This document shows, in pieces, positions 33,071 to 43,800 of a DNA stretch of 64,000 nucleotides. This stretch comes from Cydia pomonella (taxonomy: Eukaryota > Arthropoda > Insecta > Lepidoptera > Tortricidae): contig NC_084730.1 in assembly GCF_033807575.1 (NCBI RefSeq), positions 5,935,986-5,999,985 of the forward strand, written 5' to 3'. Under the pieces are notes generated by a model, which searched no databases, had not been told where the DNA came from, and saw only the letters and a program-made list of their open reading frames with translations. The translations under genes were made by a program, and so were the position numbers. Each line of letters opens with the position of its first letter. The stretch's first letter is position 1.

Positions 33071-34507
33071 AACTAGAGAATGTCCTGCAGTTCGGTGTAC
33101 CTTTTGGCATAGGCCTCCTCCAATATTTTCCACTGAACTCTGTCCTCTGCAACTCTAGACCAGTAAGTTGACAAGGTTAAGTGGATATCATCAACCTATC
33201 TCGTTTTTGGACATCTTTGTTTTCTACTTCCGTCTCTTGGGTACCATAGGGTAACTTGTTTGCTCCATTTGATTATTTTGCATCTAAGCCTTATGCATAT
33301 AAATCCAGCTTAATATGTCCTTAGCCTTGGTGTACGGTCCGCACAAAGATTTGCAGCTGCAGCAGCATGCAGTTTTGTAATTATATCAATTATTATCTTA
33401 AGATTGTGCAAGGGCAACCCGTACACTTGGTTTTTTAGGGGTTTCGTACCCAAAGGGTCAAACGGGACCCTATTACTGAGGCTCCGCTATCCGTCCGTCA
33501 ATCCATCCATCCGTCCATCTGTCTGTCCGTCCGCCTGTCACCAGGCTGTATCTCACTAACCGTGAAAGTTAACCAGTTGAAATTTCTACAGATTATGTAT
33601 TTCTATTGCCGCTATAACAACAAATACTAAAAACAGAATAAAATAAATATTTCTTTCCAATCTCGAGGTTCTCATCCAATCACCGAAGTTAAGCAACGTC
33701 GGGCGGGGTCAATAGTTGGATGAGTGGCCGTTTTTATAGATAATGGTACGGAACCCTTCCTGTGCGAGTCCGACTCGCACTCGGCCGGTTTTTTTCTTCT
33801 TATCACTGAGTTTGAGATTTTATCACTTAGCTTAACTCCTAGGATATTTCTCTCCATTGCCCTTTGACATTTTTGACAATCATATATAGCTCCAGCTTAT
33901 AAAACAAACAAAATAGAGCAAAAACTAGTATTTTAATTGAGAAATTAAATTTGCTATATTGTTTTAATTATGGTATGAAGCTACATAACTTACATAAGCT
34001 AATTACATGCATAGATATACCTTATCCTATAGTAAGTAGCGCATTGTATATACTGCTTAAGGTAATTTAATTTTTGTTTGACCTGTTAACATTTTGTGCC
34101 CTATCAGGGTGTCATGTACCAACTACCTGTTACTAACATCTCTTGTAATGAACATGACATAGAATGTTGAATAAAATTGAAAATTGAAGTACAAAGCAAT
34201 CTGGCTAGTCATTTTAAAATGAGAGTATAACTATGTTTGTATGGAGAATCTAGCTTTCTGCCGACTCTTAATCAGTGGCAAAGCAATTAAAAACTTACTT
34301 GTTCTCATCCTTAGATTATAATTTTAACAAATATATAGGAATATAAGAAAACATGGTGAGCAGCTATTAATATTGCAGGTTATACTGACCCAGCATTGCC
34401 CTCCTCTTCTCGTTATACACTTGTTCGTAAATGAACATGCCGGCGGCCCCGACAAGGCCGACTATAGCCGCTCCAACCATCATGCGCGGGGATAGGAAGC
34501 TGTTCAT
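27160..34507 (-). CDS. RMDN3/PTPIP51-like protein, N-terminal half (5 exons)
   Basis: Five phased minus-strand exons (34390-34507, 31347-31428, 29971-30110, 28327-28436, 27160-27246) make 179 codons with GT-AG borders. Residues 9-28 form a hydrophobic, Gly/Ala-rich membrane anchor. A charged coiled coil follows (about 30-72), then a basic RRRPRPKP stretch. Next is an acidic segment with SEYFTDYQS (103-111) and EFYDVHT (123-129), both resembling FFAT motifs that bind VAP proteins. This layout matches RMDN3/PTPIP51, a mitochondrial outer-membrane tether to ER VAPB. The family's C-terminal TPR domain is not visible between 1 and 27160 and presumably lies further left. Identification rests on layout and motifs, so an unrelated tail-less membrane coiled-coil protein remains possible. 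It is divergent from eggless, with 1.36 kb between start codons. Confidence 0.55.
27345..27645. repeat. AACCGGTT-rich element, copy 2
   Basis: It has six exact AACCGGTT octamers and shares motif order with 26075-26420. The two copies flank the putative RMDN3-like exon 5. Confidence 0.65.
27745..27995 (-). repeat. Interspersed repeat, 'ggtggcaaac' family
   Basis: This is the inverse of 2370-2725: 'gaagtacctccaccttacag', 'gtgttcctgccggtgagtaa', 'tccggagac' and 'gcttgtttgccaccgag' appear in reversed order. Confidence 0.6.
28110..28315. mobile_element. MITE abutting a 5' splice site
   Basis: This copy of the 22012-22342 family is internally shortened but has both ends. Its right end stops about 6 bases beyond the GTAAGT donor of RMDN3-like exon 4 (28321-28326), within intron 4. 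Confidence 0.75.
28327..28436 (-). CDS. RMDN3-like, coding exon 4
   Basis: The acceptor 'aatttgttccag'-type tract lies at 28437 and the donor GTAAGT at 28321-28326. The exon is 110 nt, phase 1 to 0. It encodes TDHELDSEEFYDVHTDEEDD, then TLRESLRNGHAHELED; EFYDVHT is the better of the two FFAT-like cores. Confidence 0.7.
28494..29017 (+). mobile_element. Interspersed element, copy of 6709-7406
   Basis: It begins 'aaccggccaagagcatgtcg' and ends 'ggcgaaactaagggttccta'. An internal block of about 170 bases is missing relative to the other copy. It lies in intron 3 of the RMDN3-like gene. Confidence 0.7.
29351..29606. mobile_element. MITE with 'acgtgttacac' TIR
   Basis: The left 'tgtgttacaccagccactga' and right '...tttctggctagtgtaacacg' are inverse. 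A second inner pair, 'ggtcatactgaacaactttt' and 'aaaagttgctcagtatgact', follows. The centre pairs 'actctcccaaac' with 'gtttgggagagt'. Related sequence occurs in each unit of the 14-19.5 kb array. Confidence 0.7.
29971..30110 (-). CDS. RMDN3-like, coding exon 3
   Basis: The acceptor ends at 30111 and the donor GTGAGA begins at 29970. The exon is 140 nt, phase 2 to 1. It encodes the end of the coiled coil, the basic RRRPRPKPAAKP stretch, and QSYASDSEYFTDYQSVLG. SEYFTDYQS resembles the phospho-FFAT core of RMDN3, with T at the position of the usual acidic residue. Confidence 0.65.
30283..30480 (+). repeat. Interspersed repeat, 'catcagatcagctc' family
   Basis: It contains 'tttggcaaaaaaatattttt', 'ccatcatcagatcagctcca', 'ataatattgcattgtcatcc' and 'ggaagtgggtcaaattttgg', matching 23735-24062. 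Confidence 0.6.
30600..31090 (+). mobile_element. Jockey-type LINE ORF2 end, MITE-interrupted
   Basis: The plus strand reads IQKAFLRFLVKKRFGYNPF, then LEVRRNNELLTTACRMLRDK and CPELVARVLRLYVPD, a standard C-terminal RT segment. After the half-MITE (30844-30960), 'ctgctcaatgagctcttgac' reads LLNELLT, the next expected segment. Frameshifts and stops show it is dead. Confidence 0.7.
30844..30960. mobile_element. Truncated MITE, copy of 14031-14174
   Basis: The left TIR 'ggctcctctacacgatggcc' is intact and homology runs to 'cataaatgtgtccc', after which the right TIR is missing and GC-rich LINE sequence resumes. Confidence 0.7.
31347..31428 (-). CDS. RMDN3-like, coding exon 2
   Basis: The acceptor 'gttatttcag' ends at 31429 and the donor GTAAGT lies at 31341-31346. 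The exon is 82 nt, phase 1 to 2. It encodes REMARLDKQVSSMRTELEAL then RELQKEK, a heptad-like coiled coil. Confidence 0.7.
31530..31905 (-). mobile_element. Type 1 SINE containing a MITE fragment
   Basis: The minus strand reads a degenerate tRNA-like head ('ggtaacctagcggtaagagc', 'ggtttgaacttgccacctc' region) through to the '...cggttcatgggatcctggg' 3' part. In the middle, 31690-31800 is the 'cttgccataaggacgag' hairpin of the 6009-6152 MITE. Confidence 0.6.
31906..33425. other. Intron 1 of the RMDN3-like gene: microsatellites and repeats
   Basis: An (AT)n tract lies at 32080-32108 and a longer one at 33029-33067. 31975-32045 has a LINE/SINE tail ('aatattctttattgcaccaa') also found inside the eggless exon array at 47985. 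32260-32480 has a small inverted pair ('gttgccatccgtcccggttt' and 'tttccaaattatagagatgg'). No exon is visible. Confidence 0.5.
33430..33800 (+). repeat. Family B repeat carrying a 5S rRNA-like segment
   Basis: Family B landmarks run from 'tttcgtacccaaagggtcaa' to 'gcgagtccgactcgcactcg'. Between 33660 and 33735 it contains sequence that the other copies lack and that matches the middle of 5S rRNA (see separate entry). Confidence 0.7.
33664..33732 (+). other. 5S rRNA-derived fragment (not a functional gene)
   Basis: 'ggttctcatccaatcaccga', 'agttaagcaacgtcgggc' and 'ggatgagtggccg' match the central and 3' conserved parts of metazoan 5S rRNA, including the internal promoter region. The 5' third and the 3' end are absent, so it is a pseudogene or the head of a 5S-derived SINE. 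Confidence 0.7.
34390..34507 (-). CDS. RMDN3-like, coding exon 1 with start codon
   Basis: The ATG lies at 34505-34507 and the donor GTCAGT at 34384-34389; 118 nt, ending in phase 1. It encodes MNSFLSPRMMVGAAIVGLVG then AAGMFIYEQVYNEKRRAML: a short N-terminus, one transmembrane anchor and the start of the coiled coil. An in-frame Met at residue 9 is also possible. I chose the first because it is the most upstream ATG. Confidence 0.65.
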
Positions 34508-34825
34508 CCTGCTCAACTGCCAACTCGGTTACCTTGAGAATTTAGTGAAATTTAAGGCGTTTATGGCCCAGTTATCGCGAAAATACGCTCCGTCGCGCGA
34601 GACAATTTTAGTATTCCGTACACAACCACTAACACGTCAAAATTAGTAGTAAATATGTGTTTTCAAACCGGAAAACAGACTTTCTAGTGCTTATAGATTC
34701 GAAGGTGAATTCGATGGAAATCTATAGTCATAAATCGTAGGTAAGATTATAGTAAAGCGATAAGTTAAGGTTTGAATTGAAAACTAATTAAATAACAACG
34801 AATTCCACATAATTAGCAGAATTTG

Positions 34826-34856
<31 letters not shown>

Positions 34857-35869
34857 CCTGGCTTTCCCCTCTTGTGTTTTGGCAGGAGGGATTTTGCCAA
34901 TGACGACGTTTTAAGACGTACCACGCACGATAAGCATGTTCGGTGTATGATAAATTTTGGTTTGGTAAAAGGACTTATGATAGGTACCTAAAACAAAAAA
35001 CATTTATTGTTATGGACATCACAGACAACACAGGACATGTACAGTTTATTAGAAAAAGAGCGGGAAAGGTAACAGTTTTGACAATTAGAAGGCATACCAA
35101 CATAAGGAGAGATAAGAAATGGACAATAGACATAAGATGATTTTACTAGAAAATGTAGAGCCGTTAAAGAATTTGCAATTAAAATGAAATTGCCAAACAA
35201 CCTGTCAAAATATTTGTGTCACCACAAGGACGTTTATTTAACTTTTTATTAAAGAAAAGTTTATGCTATCCAATTACTTTTACGTCGATTTTTTAAATTG
35301 TCTAAACTGATAAAATTATATGAGTGCTTACGATTTAAAGTGCCAGTTTTGTTACTTGTAAACATTTTATGTTTTTTTACATTGAACAAATTCCCTCCTA
35401 GTTTAAAACTTCTAAAATACGCCTTAATGTTTTTAGTGCTGGCAATAGATTTTTAAGTAAGTCAGCTGAATAATCGTCAATAATCAGCATTTATTCATGT
35501 CACTGAATAAAATTAAAAATATTACTTATTATATATTATTTGTGTATTATACTAGCATAAAATGCTTTCGAAACATTTTTTATTTCATACGGTATCCTAT
35601 TTTTTTGGGTAGCAACATCTACTTATGAAATGTCAAACAAATGTATTGCTGCTGTTTATGCCGTTTGTAATGGCCGATAGCTCTATTTCTTCGTCATTAT
35701 TATACCAAAATAGATCACAAATGTGTTAAATTTAATAACTAATTAGTCCTTGATAGAGTTCTGCATGAATTTTACATAACGATGTCGCTTAAATGTGTAC
35801 AGAAACAGCGTGTGAAAAGACAGTGCACCACGGTGAATTCAAGTTAATAACATTGTCTCATCGTCCAAC
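34508..35869. promoter_or_regulatory. Divergent intergenic region (RMDN3-like / eggless)
   Basis: 1.36 kb separates the two start codons. It includes a 27-base poly(T) at 34831-34857 and AT-rich sequence. I see no clear TATA box or initiator, and the transcription start sites cannot be placed by eye. ORFs at 34943-35200 have no recognisable domain. The role as a shared promoter is inferred from gene layout only. Confidence 0.4.
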
Positions 35870-37859
35870 ATGAGTGCAAGCGGCGAGGGTACAGAAAACC
35901 TCAATAAAGAGGGAGAAACTCCAACCGCTACTGTTTCTGACGGTAAAAGTCCTACAAAAGACGATATTGATGGCTGCAGTTTAAAAGATAATCTAAATCC
36001 TATTGTAGCAACTCCTAAAGCCGATAGTTTAGAAGATCCTGCTGAAATAGAAGCTCTTATCGAGAAAAAACTCTCAACCGATAAAGAGAAAGGCTTAGAT
36101 GTAGACAGTGAATTAGATTTTGAACTGAAATGGGATGATGACACCGACCCTAATGAAAATCAAGATATTGATGATATAGACCTTGACAGTGCAGACAAAA
36201 AACTAGAAGACCATGAAACATCTATAGAAAAGGATAAAGACAAAGAAGCTGACAGTGCTCTTACATCTACCGATCAGAATTTTGATACTTTGGGGAAAGA
36301 GACGGGAAATAGTTTTACATCTATAGAGAAAGATCTTGATAGTCTGGACAGAGATACAGAGAGCTCTTCTTCGTCTATAGAAAAAGATGTTGATAAAGAA
36401 ACCGAAGGTATTCTAAGCTCTATTGATGAGCACCTTGATACTGCCAGCAAAGAAGTAGAACACCCAGTAATATCAGAAAAGAGAGATGATAATATTGACA
36501 GTGTAACTGAAGAAAGACCTGACCAAAACACTGTTCCCAATATTGATTTGGATGTGAATACTAAAGCCATGGATGTTGCTGAAGAATCTCTAAAAGAAAT
36601 TGATAATGAAACCGAGATTATCCCCACAAGCTCAAGTAAAGACCTTTTAAATAAAGAAGTAACTGTTGCGGAGGATAAAACTTTTAATATTGACACTAAT
36701 ATCAAAATAGACATGGCAGTTAAGACATCGCCAGTTGAATCTGAGGCGAACTCCTTGGATGAACATCTTGTCTATTCTGATGCAGAAGGTGATCTTGAAG
36801 ATAAACATTTATTGGATGAAATCTATGCAACTGACATTAGTAACGATAAATTAGAACGTACTGAAATACCCATCGCATCTGAACTTTTGTCTAGTCAAAA
36901 AGATGAAATTGTTGCAACTGACAATAGTACCGATAAATTAGACCATAGTGAAACATCATTTGCATCTGATCTTTTGACCACTCAGAAAGATGATAAAAAA
37001 ACTTCTGAAAAAGATGAAAATGAAATGGAAGTTGATGCTGATTTGACTAAAACTCAAGTGACACAAAATTCTGATCTAAATGACACAATTTCATCAACCA
37101 CTGCCATGAATACATCATCATATGATATCAATAAAGACCATGGATTAGACACACCTGACGTTATGATTGATATTCCTACACAAGAATTAATTGATACATT
37201 TGATGATGCTGATGAAACATTTGATAATACTGAGGTCAGTGAAGATGACCAATCCGACAGTAATATTATTGACAAACTTGATATTATGGAAAATACTGAA
37301 AATTTGACAGAACCTAAAGTAATTAAAGATTTAACCATCCCAGAAGAGAAATTTTTAGATGAAACTAATAATGTTGATAAGCTATTGACAGATGAAAACC
37401 AAACTTCCAATAATAAATTGGCAGAAGAGACTACTGAAACAGAATGTATGGACATTGATGTCAATGATACTGAGACAACAGAAATACGAGAACTAGAAAA
37501 TGTTGCTGGTGTTGAAACAAACAAACCTAATGAAGAAAATGTTACTACACTAGAAGAAAAAGTAACTCACACTGATATTATATTAGAAGCAAATTCAGAA
37601 CAAACAAAAATTCCGCAAGATGCATCTTTGATTGAAGAAGAAAAATCAAATGAAGAAGACAAAACACCTAAACATGTTGATGAGGCACAACCATCAACAT
37701 CTAAGTATCATCAAGAATCTTCTGATGAAGACCAGGAAGCAACTGATAGTCTTGGTCTGCTAGCAGAGTCATCAAGGGTTATGGATGATGAAGATGAACA
37801 GGAGCAGGAGCCGGAACCTGAGGATGATGATGATGATGAAGACTTTGATCAGGATGATG
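35870..37859 (+). CDS. egg: egg exon 1: long acidic, disordered N-terminus
   Basis: The ATG in 'ccaacatgag' opens 663 codons and ends at the donor GTAAGA (37860) in phase 1. Composition is dominated by D, E, S, T, N and K with few hydrophobics; no domain is visible. Weak internal repeats occur, e.g. SIEKDxDxxxxxTxSSxxSIEKD (residues about 120-190) and ATDxSxDKLExTExxxASxLL (about 320-370). It ends in an acidic run EPEPEDDDDDEDFDQDD. Antisense Ser/Val-rich ORFs here are shadows of this composition. Linkage to the Tudor exons is inferred from phase continuity. Confidence 0.85.
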
Positions 37860-40800
37860 GTAAGAACATTATGGTTGTTCTAGATATTGTTGTAGAATTA
37901 TCAATAAAATTATAGTTTTGTAATCAAATCAAATAAATATATCGGAGTGAGTAGTAATCATGATCAATCCATTTGAAACTGAATAGACGGGTCCACACAG
38001 AGCGACCATACGTGCGAGGCAATTTCCTCACGCACAAAACGGCCAGTGTGCCTCGGCCGGATTGTGCGCGAGGAAATTGCCTCGCGTGTATGCTCGCTCT
38101 AGGAGACCCGCCTAATTGGTTTTTTGATGAAATGAATTGATTTTTTTTCATAAGGTTTTACGTTTTTATAAGAATTTCCGCGAGTTACTAGTGCATAGGC
38201 CTTAAGTGTTATAACAAAATAAAAACCAAATTGTAACATTACAGAAAGCAATCAAATGACTGCTGAACATTCTGAAGACTCAAGCGCTCAACACTCAGAA
38301 GCGGATGTTCCAAAAGAAACCATGGAAGTTGATGAATCAAATGATGCTCAAGCGGAAGAGTCAAATGACATGGCTGAAATGGATACCCATGGTGACTTGC
38401 CAGATGCCACGGAGACTCCTGATGAACTTGATGATGAGTCAAGTGATGACAGGGAAGAGCTAGATATTCAGATAGGACAGGTTCTTAGTCAGAATGAGGT
38501 GGAAGAAGCTATTGTGGTAAGTTTTTCTTAACATGTGGATTTATAACTTTCATGGTTTAAATATATATATTTTATAGAATTTCAATGTATCCCTTGATAT
38601 TCTTTGTGTTTCAGTTATTCCATCATGATTTTAGTAAACTGATTGGAAAATGATAATTATACACACCCGATAAAATTAAAATCTCGCAGTTTTTTACATA
38701 TAGCGCTTAGCAATTTTAATATATCTACCAAATTCAGATTTTAGCCAAAAATAGGTGCAGGGTAAACCAACACCAAAACCCAAATAGGTACACATGTTTA
38801 TTTTACGATGGAATAGCTTTTATGAATCTAACGATGTAACAGTAATTTTTCTATGAAATTCCATTTCGGGAGAATGAACGCGAAATGATGCCGAACGCTT
38901 CAGCATAATATATTCTAGGTTTCGCTTTTTAAAAAGGATTTAAAAAAAAAAGAAAAACCTAGAAATCTAGTTTTTTATTGTGTCAATAACACACTAAAAA
39001 TCATAGAGAATGGAAAATGTTTAGAAGTGGAAAAACGTTTTCTCCTTTTCTATGAACATCATGTGGTCACTTCCCTCTGAAGCCTATAGTAACAATTAAG
39101 ATTTCAAATCAAATATTTATTAAAATATGAAAGGCCTGCCTTCATAAACTCAATTTAGTTTTCACAGGCCCCGGAAACCTTGGAAGCGACTGATGAGGCA
39201 CAGATAGCTGTAGAAGCCCTTCTTGAAGTTGAAAAGGCGAAAGAAAGTACAGAAGTAAGTTTATTTATTTATTGTAGGTAAAAATAAAATAAACTATTTA
39301 CTTACATGTAAGTTCTTGTAATGTCTAATCCCAGATAGGCAGATACTAAAATAAAACTTTGACTATTTTTTTTTATATCATGTCGGTGGCAAACAAGCAT
39401 ACGGCCCGCCTGATGGTAAGCACTCACCGTAGTCTATGGACGCCTGTAACTCCAGTGGTCTTACATGCGCGTTGACGACCATTTTGCTACCCAATCCGCC
39501 CAATTTGTCAGTTTTGTCAAAACCAGGCAGATTGGGCAGTAAATTAGCTAATAATCTGTAATTTTAGTATCTGGGAAATAAACACACGATTATTTTATTA
39601 ATTATATATGTATAATTACTTTTTTTTAAAAACAAGACTAAACACAAATAATGATTTAATTAGCTACACAAATAATTTTATACTATCATTATGTTTTAAA
39701 AATCTTGACAGGTACCTCAGGCCAGTCCGGCCGAAAAGGAAAGCGTAGATCCAACGGAATCTGATGGAGACAGTGCAGCAAGCAGCAAGTTGAGGCAGCT
39801 GCTGCTCAGGGATGGTGGTAAGTGTGAACATATGGCCCTTTAAATTTTCGACATAGTACCTAATGTACTAATTATCGCACTAGTGCCGTAAAGTAGCACC
39901 ATATACACTGTAAAATATTAAAATAAATTATTGATCCCATGTTAAAAACTTTTCGTAGTCTCACCAGTTGACGCGTTTTTTGTTCAAAGTATTGTTTTTT
40001 AACTATAAGATCTAAGATTTTTCTTTGCTTTTAGGGTTTCGTACCCAAAGGGTCAATAGCGACCCTATTACTGAGACTCCGCTGTCCGTCCGTTCGTCCG
40101 TCCGTCCATCCGTCCGTCCGCCTGTCACCGGGCTATATCTCATGAACCGTGATACAGATTATGTATTTCTGTTGCCGCTATAACAACAAATACTAAAAAC
40201 AGAATAAAATAAATATTTAAACCGGCTCCCATACAAAAAAGTCATGTTTAGTAGTCATGTCAATGGTACGGAACCCTTCGTGCGCGAGTCCGACTCGCAC
40301 TAGGCCGGTTTTTATGTTACTTTCGAGTCCACAGTAAAATTACTGACTTACTTAACCCTTTGAACGCTTTATGATACAAACAGAAACGTTACTGACACGC
40401 CAAGGTCCCGGGCGCAAGCGAGCTAATGTAAACCTTACTTGAAAAGAAGGTAGCTTTGACAACGTCCGCCATAACATCTATCGTTGTCCATGGCGCTGTG
40501 GGCACGATTAGTAACGACGACTTTACGAGTTCTTGGCGTTCAAATGTTAAAAACAACTTGGTTACAGAATCTTCTGCAGAACCATCGGAAGAAAAGAAGT
40601 CACCAAGCAAAATAAAGAAGTTAGAAATAGCGAAGCCTAAGAACGAAATCAACATCGTTGAACTTGAAGAAAGTTCCTCTGAAGATGGTAAGGGTGGGTG
40701 GATACATTTTTGTATGCATGCATGCATTACTGGCTCAAAAATCTTTTCATTGTATTGTTTTTTATTTCCCAAAAAATGTGACGGTGTGTAGCTTTTTGTA

Positions 40801-43800
40801 TGGGTGATTATTAGTTTTTAAATTTTCCAAGCCGTTGGTTGGTGGGTCGCGAGATATTTGACTGGGACCTGAAACATAGGATGACATGCTGACCAATCTG
40901 GTTAACAGCCGGTACTAATACTCTTTCATACTCCCTATTCAAGACGGCCAAGAGGTGGGTCGGAGCCCTGTCGACTTTGCCATAACCCTAACCCCTTTGA
41001 CATAACCCAGTGGTGCCATAAGCCATGGGCACAAGTTGTTAAAGAATAAATAAATTAATTTGTTTATATTTTATGTTGCGATTGCAGCAATAGTAATAGA
41101 TACTTTTAATGTGTATACTATATAGTTTTTCTTGATCTTTTGAGGCGATTTTTTTTTAGACTATGTATCTTATACGGAGTTATATATTTGCTACGTGCTA
41201 CTGTTAATGAAATATTCAAAATTCAAAAAAATATTCTGCAAGTAGGCCTCAGGGGCTCTTTTACTAAGTCAATTCAACATTTATAATAACATCATATAAT
41301 GACGTGAAAAATACATAACAACATTTAGAAATACAACAGCCAATACCTGGGTAAACTTTACATTATGATAATCTTAAATTAATAATTACTACAATACAAT
41401 AGAGATGTATATTTTCTGTGGTTAAAAATACATTAAATCTGGAGATGTTAAAGATTCCCAATGTCAGAATACTAATAAGATTTGGAGGTGTAAAGTCTCT
41501 CCAAGTGTCAAAATAAAATTTATACTAAATAAATAAATCGCGTCTGGACTGTTAAGCTAGCAGTCTCATAAACTAATGATACTAATGTACCTTGTAATAT
41601 ACCTTGCTAACAGACGGAAGAATAGACTGGAGGGTCAGTAATGCCGTGTACCAAAAAACACTCCATATATCAACGTAAATTATCCACCCAATTATTTCAG
41701 ACGTTCAAGTTGTGAAAAAGGCGGAAACACCAGCATCACCCAAGGATTTGACATCGGTGACCATACCCTCCGAAGTGGAAGTGATGGCCACAGCTGCCGG
41801 AGAAACCTCCGACATCCAGGTGAAAGATGGGGAGGTGCGAGTGAGCGGGCTGCCGAAACCACAGGCACAGAAACCTGTGAGTACTTTACTAATATCTATT
41901 CTAGTAGTGAAAAAAAAAAAAAAGGCGGAAGGGCCATCATCATCGTCAGCCAAATATGTGACCTCGGAAGTGAACACACCACAGGAACATGTAAGTTCAA
42001 ATACTTGTTTTATTCTACACTTTATTGACCGAGCGAAAGTAAGTCTCCGTTTCTGAGAAAAAAATTCTTTCGTATGTCCTCATGTTGTCGTCTACAGGTC
42101 GCATGTTAACTAGATATTTAATTAGCCACTTTTTGACATTTATCAAATTTAACACCTATCAGTGAAAGAATAAGGATCAAAGTCAAATGGCGTTCTAAAA
42201 GTTTTAATCTTGTATCGAAAGAGGGCAGCAAAATTTTTTGTGGCTACAAAATTTTCTTTGACAATCCACCTCTATATCAAATTTTCTTTGGACATATTAA
42301 AAAAAAAAACACGTTTTTTACTTTCCTTGTATTCGAAATGAGTGTGTAAACAAACAATTTGTACATTTTCGGGTAGTTTTAATATTTATTGGTTAACCAA
42401 TCAAATACAAAACCGCCTGGATCTGTCACTGAACGACCTGACTTTAAACCTACTTTATTTGATCATGTAATGTTTTCATCTACCCTCAACTGGCTTAAGG
42501 AGCCATTTGAGGGTAGATTTTGTTTACCTTTTTTTAAATACCTAAAGATACAGACTATACTATTGGCCAAACTACCACGGCAAAAATTAGTGCCTTTCAT
42601 CCCTTGGTTAACAATGTACTATTGTTTCAGACGCGGCTGAATACCGACGAAATATCTATCAAGACGGCTTCCGCAACGGAGCCTTTAGTCATACCCGAAA
42701 CAACAGCGGTAAGATGTACTATGGTACTAGTTTCTGCCCGCGAGTGCAAACGGTTCTCTAAACCATTTCCGAAAATTATTTTCGTATGTTGGTGAAAATT
42801 ATTTTCAGCAACCAATTTTTCGCATAATTTCATTTCGCCGAATTATCCAATCAGCAACATTGTATGTTTGGACAACAACTTAAAAATACATTTTTATAAA
42901 CGCAATTTTAGGAAGCATAATGACTTTGTAAGTCTAATACGAATCATAAAAAGTTTATTTTCGTAATCTAACAGTGATTAGGCTGTTAGGTCGCAGTTCA
43001 CCTAACACGCTCCTCCTCGCTTCGCTCGGCGTCGCATCTATCTTGTCTCTGCCAATTGACTAGACGTTATCGTATTATTATTTGTTTGCCAAATTAATGA
43101 TTTAGCGAATGAAATGTATTCCAAACGTTGTGTCATAATAATAATCTACTTAACAATAATTCTACCAAGTAAAACGTTTTCATAATGAAAGCTTGCCGAA
43201 TGTTGGTTGCCAAAGTAAATCATCTGCGAAAAGTTGGTTGGCAAGTGAAATTCGGACAACAAAACTTAGGCGACAAAGCAGAACACCATGGCAAACAAAC
43301 ATGAGGCCCGCCTGGTGGTAAGCAGTCTCCGTAGCCTAGGGACGCAACTCACACATGCATTGTCACATGCGCATTGCCGACCTTAACACTCCGCACCCTG
43401 TTTGAGCTCTGGCAACCTTACTCACCGGCAGGAACACAACACTATGAATAGGGTCTAGTGTTATTTGGCTGCGGTTTTCTGTAAGGTAGTACTTCCCCAG
43501 TTGGGCTCTGCTCTAGATCTGGAATGACATCCGCTGTGCTGTGCCCCACCACACTAAGCTAGACGACATTCACAGTGCCCATACCTCTCTTTTGGACGTA
43601 GTTTAAGGACATACCCGGGTCCACTAGGCGTAGGCGTAGAACTAGTATTATAGTATTTTTCAAACAGCATGATCTGATGGAAGTCTAATCTAAGATTAAA
43701 AATAATGAAATATACAAATAACTTGTTACAGCAAGTATATATATCCCAATATAATATAAAGTAGTATCTTATTTTAAATTAAGTTTATTTTTCAGGCTCC

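Noticed and set aside
33664..33732. Functional 5S rRNA gene
   Set aside because: Both the 5' third and the 3' end are missing and it sits inside an interspersed repeat.
36274..37524. Long Ser/Val-rich antisense ORFs over egg exon 1
   Set aside because: They are composition shadows of an Asp/Glu/Thr-rich exon on the other strand. No splice or start context supports them.
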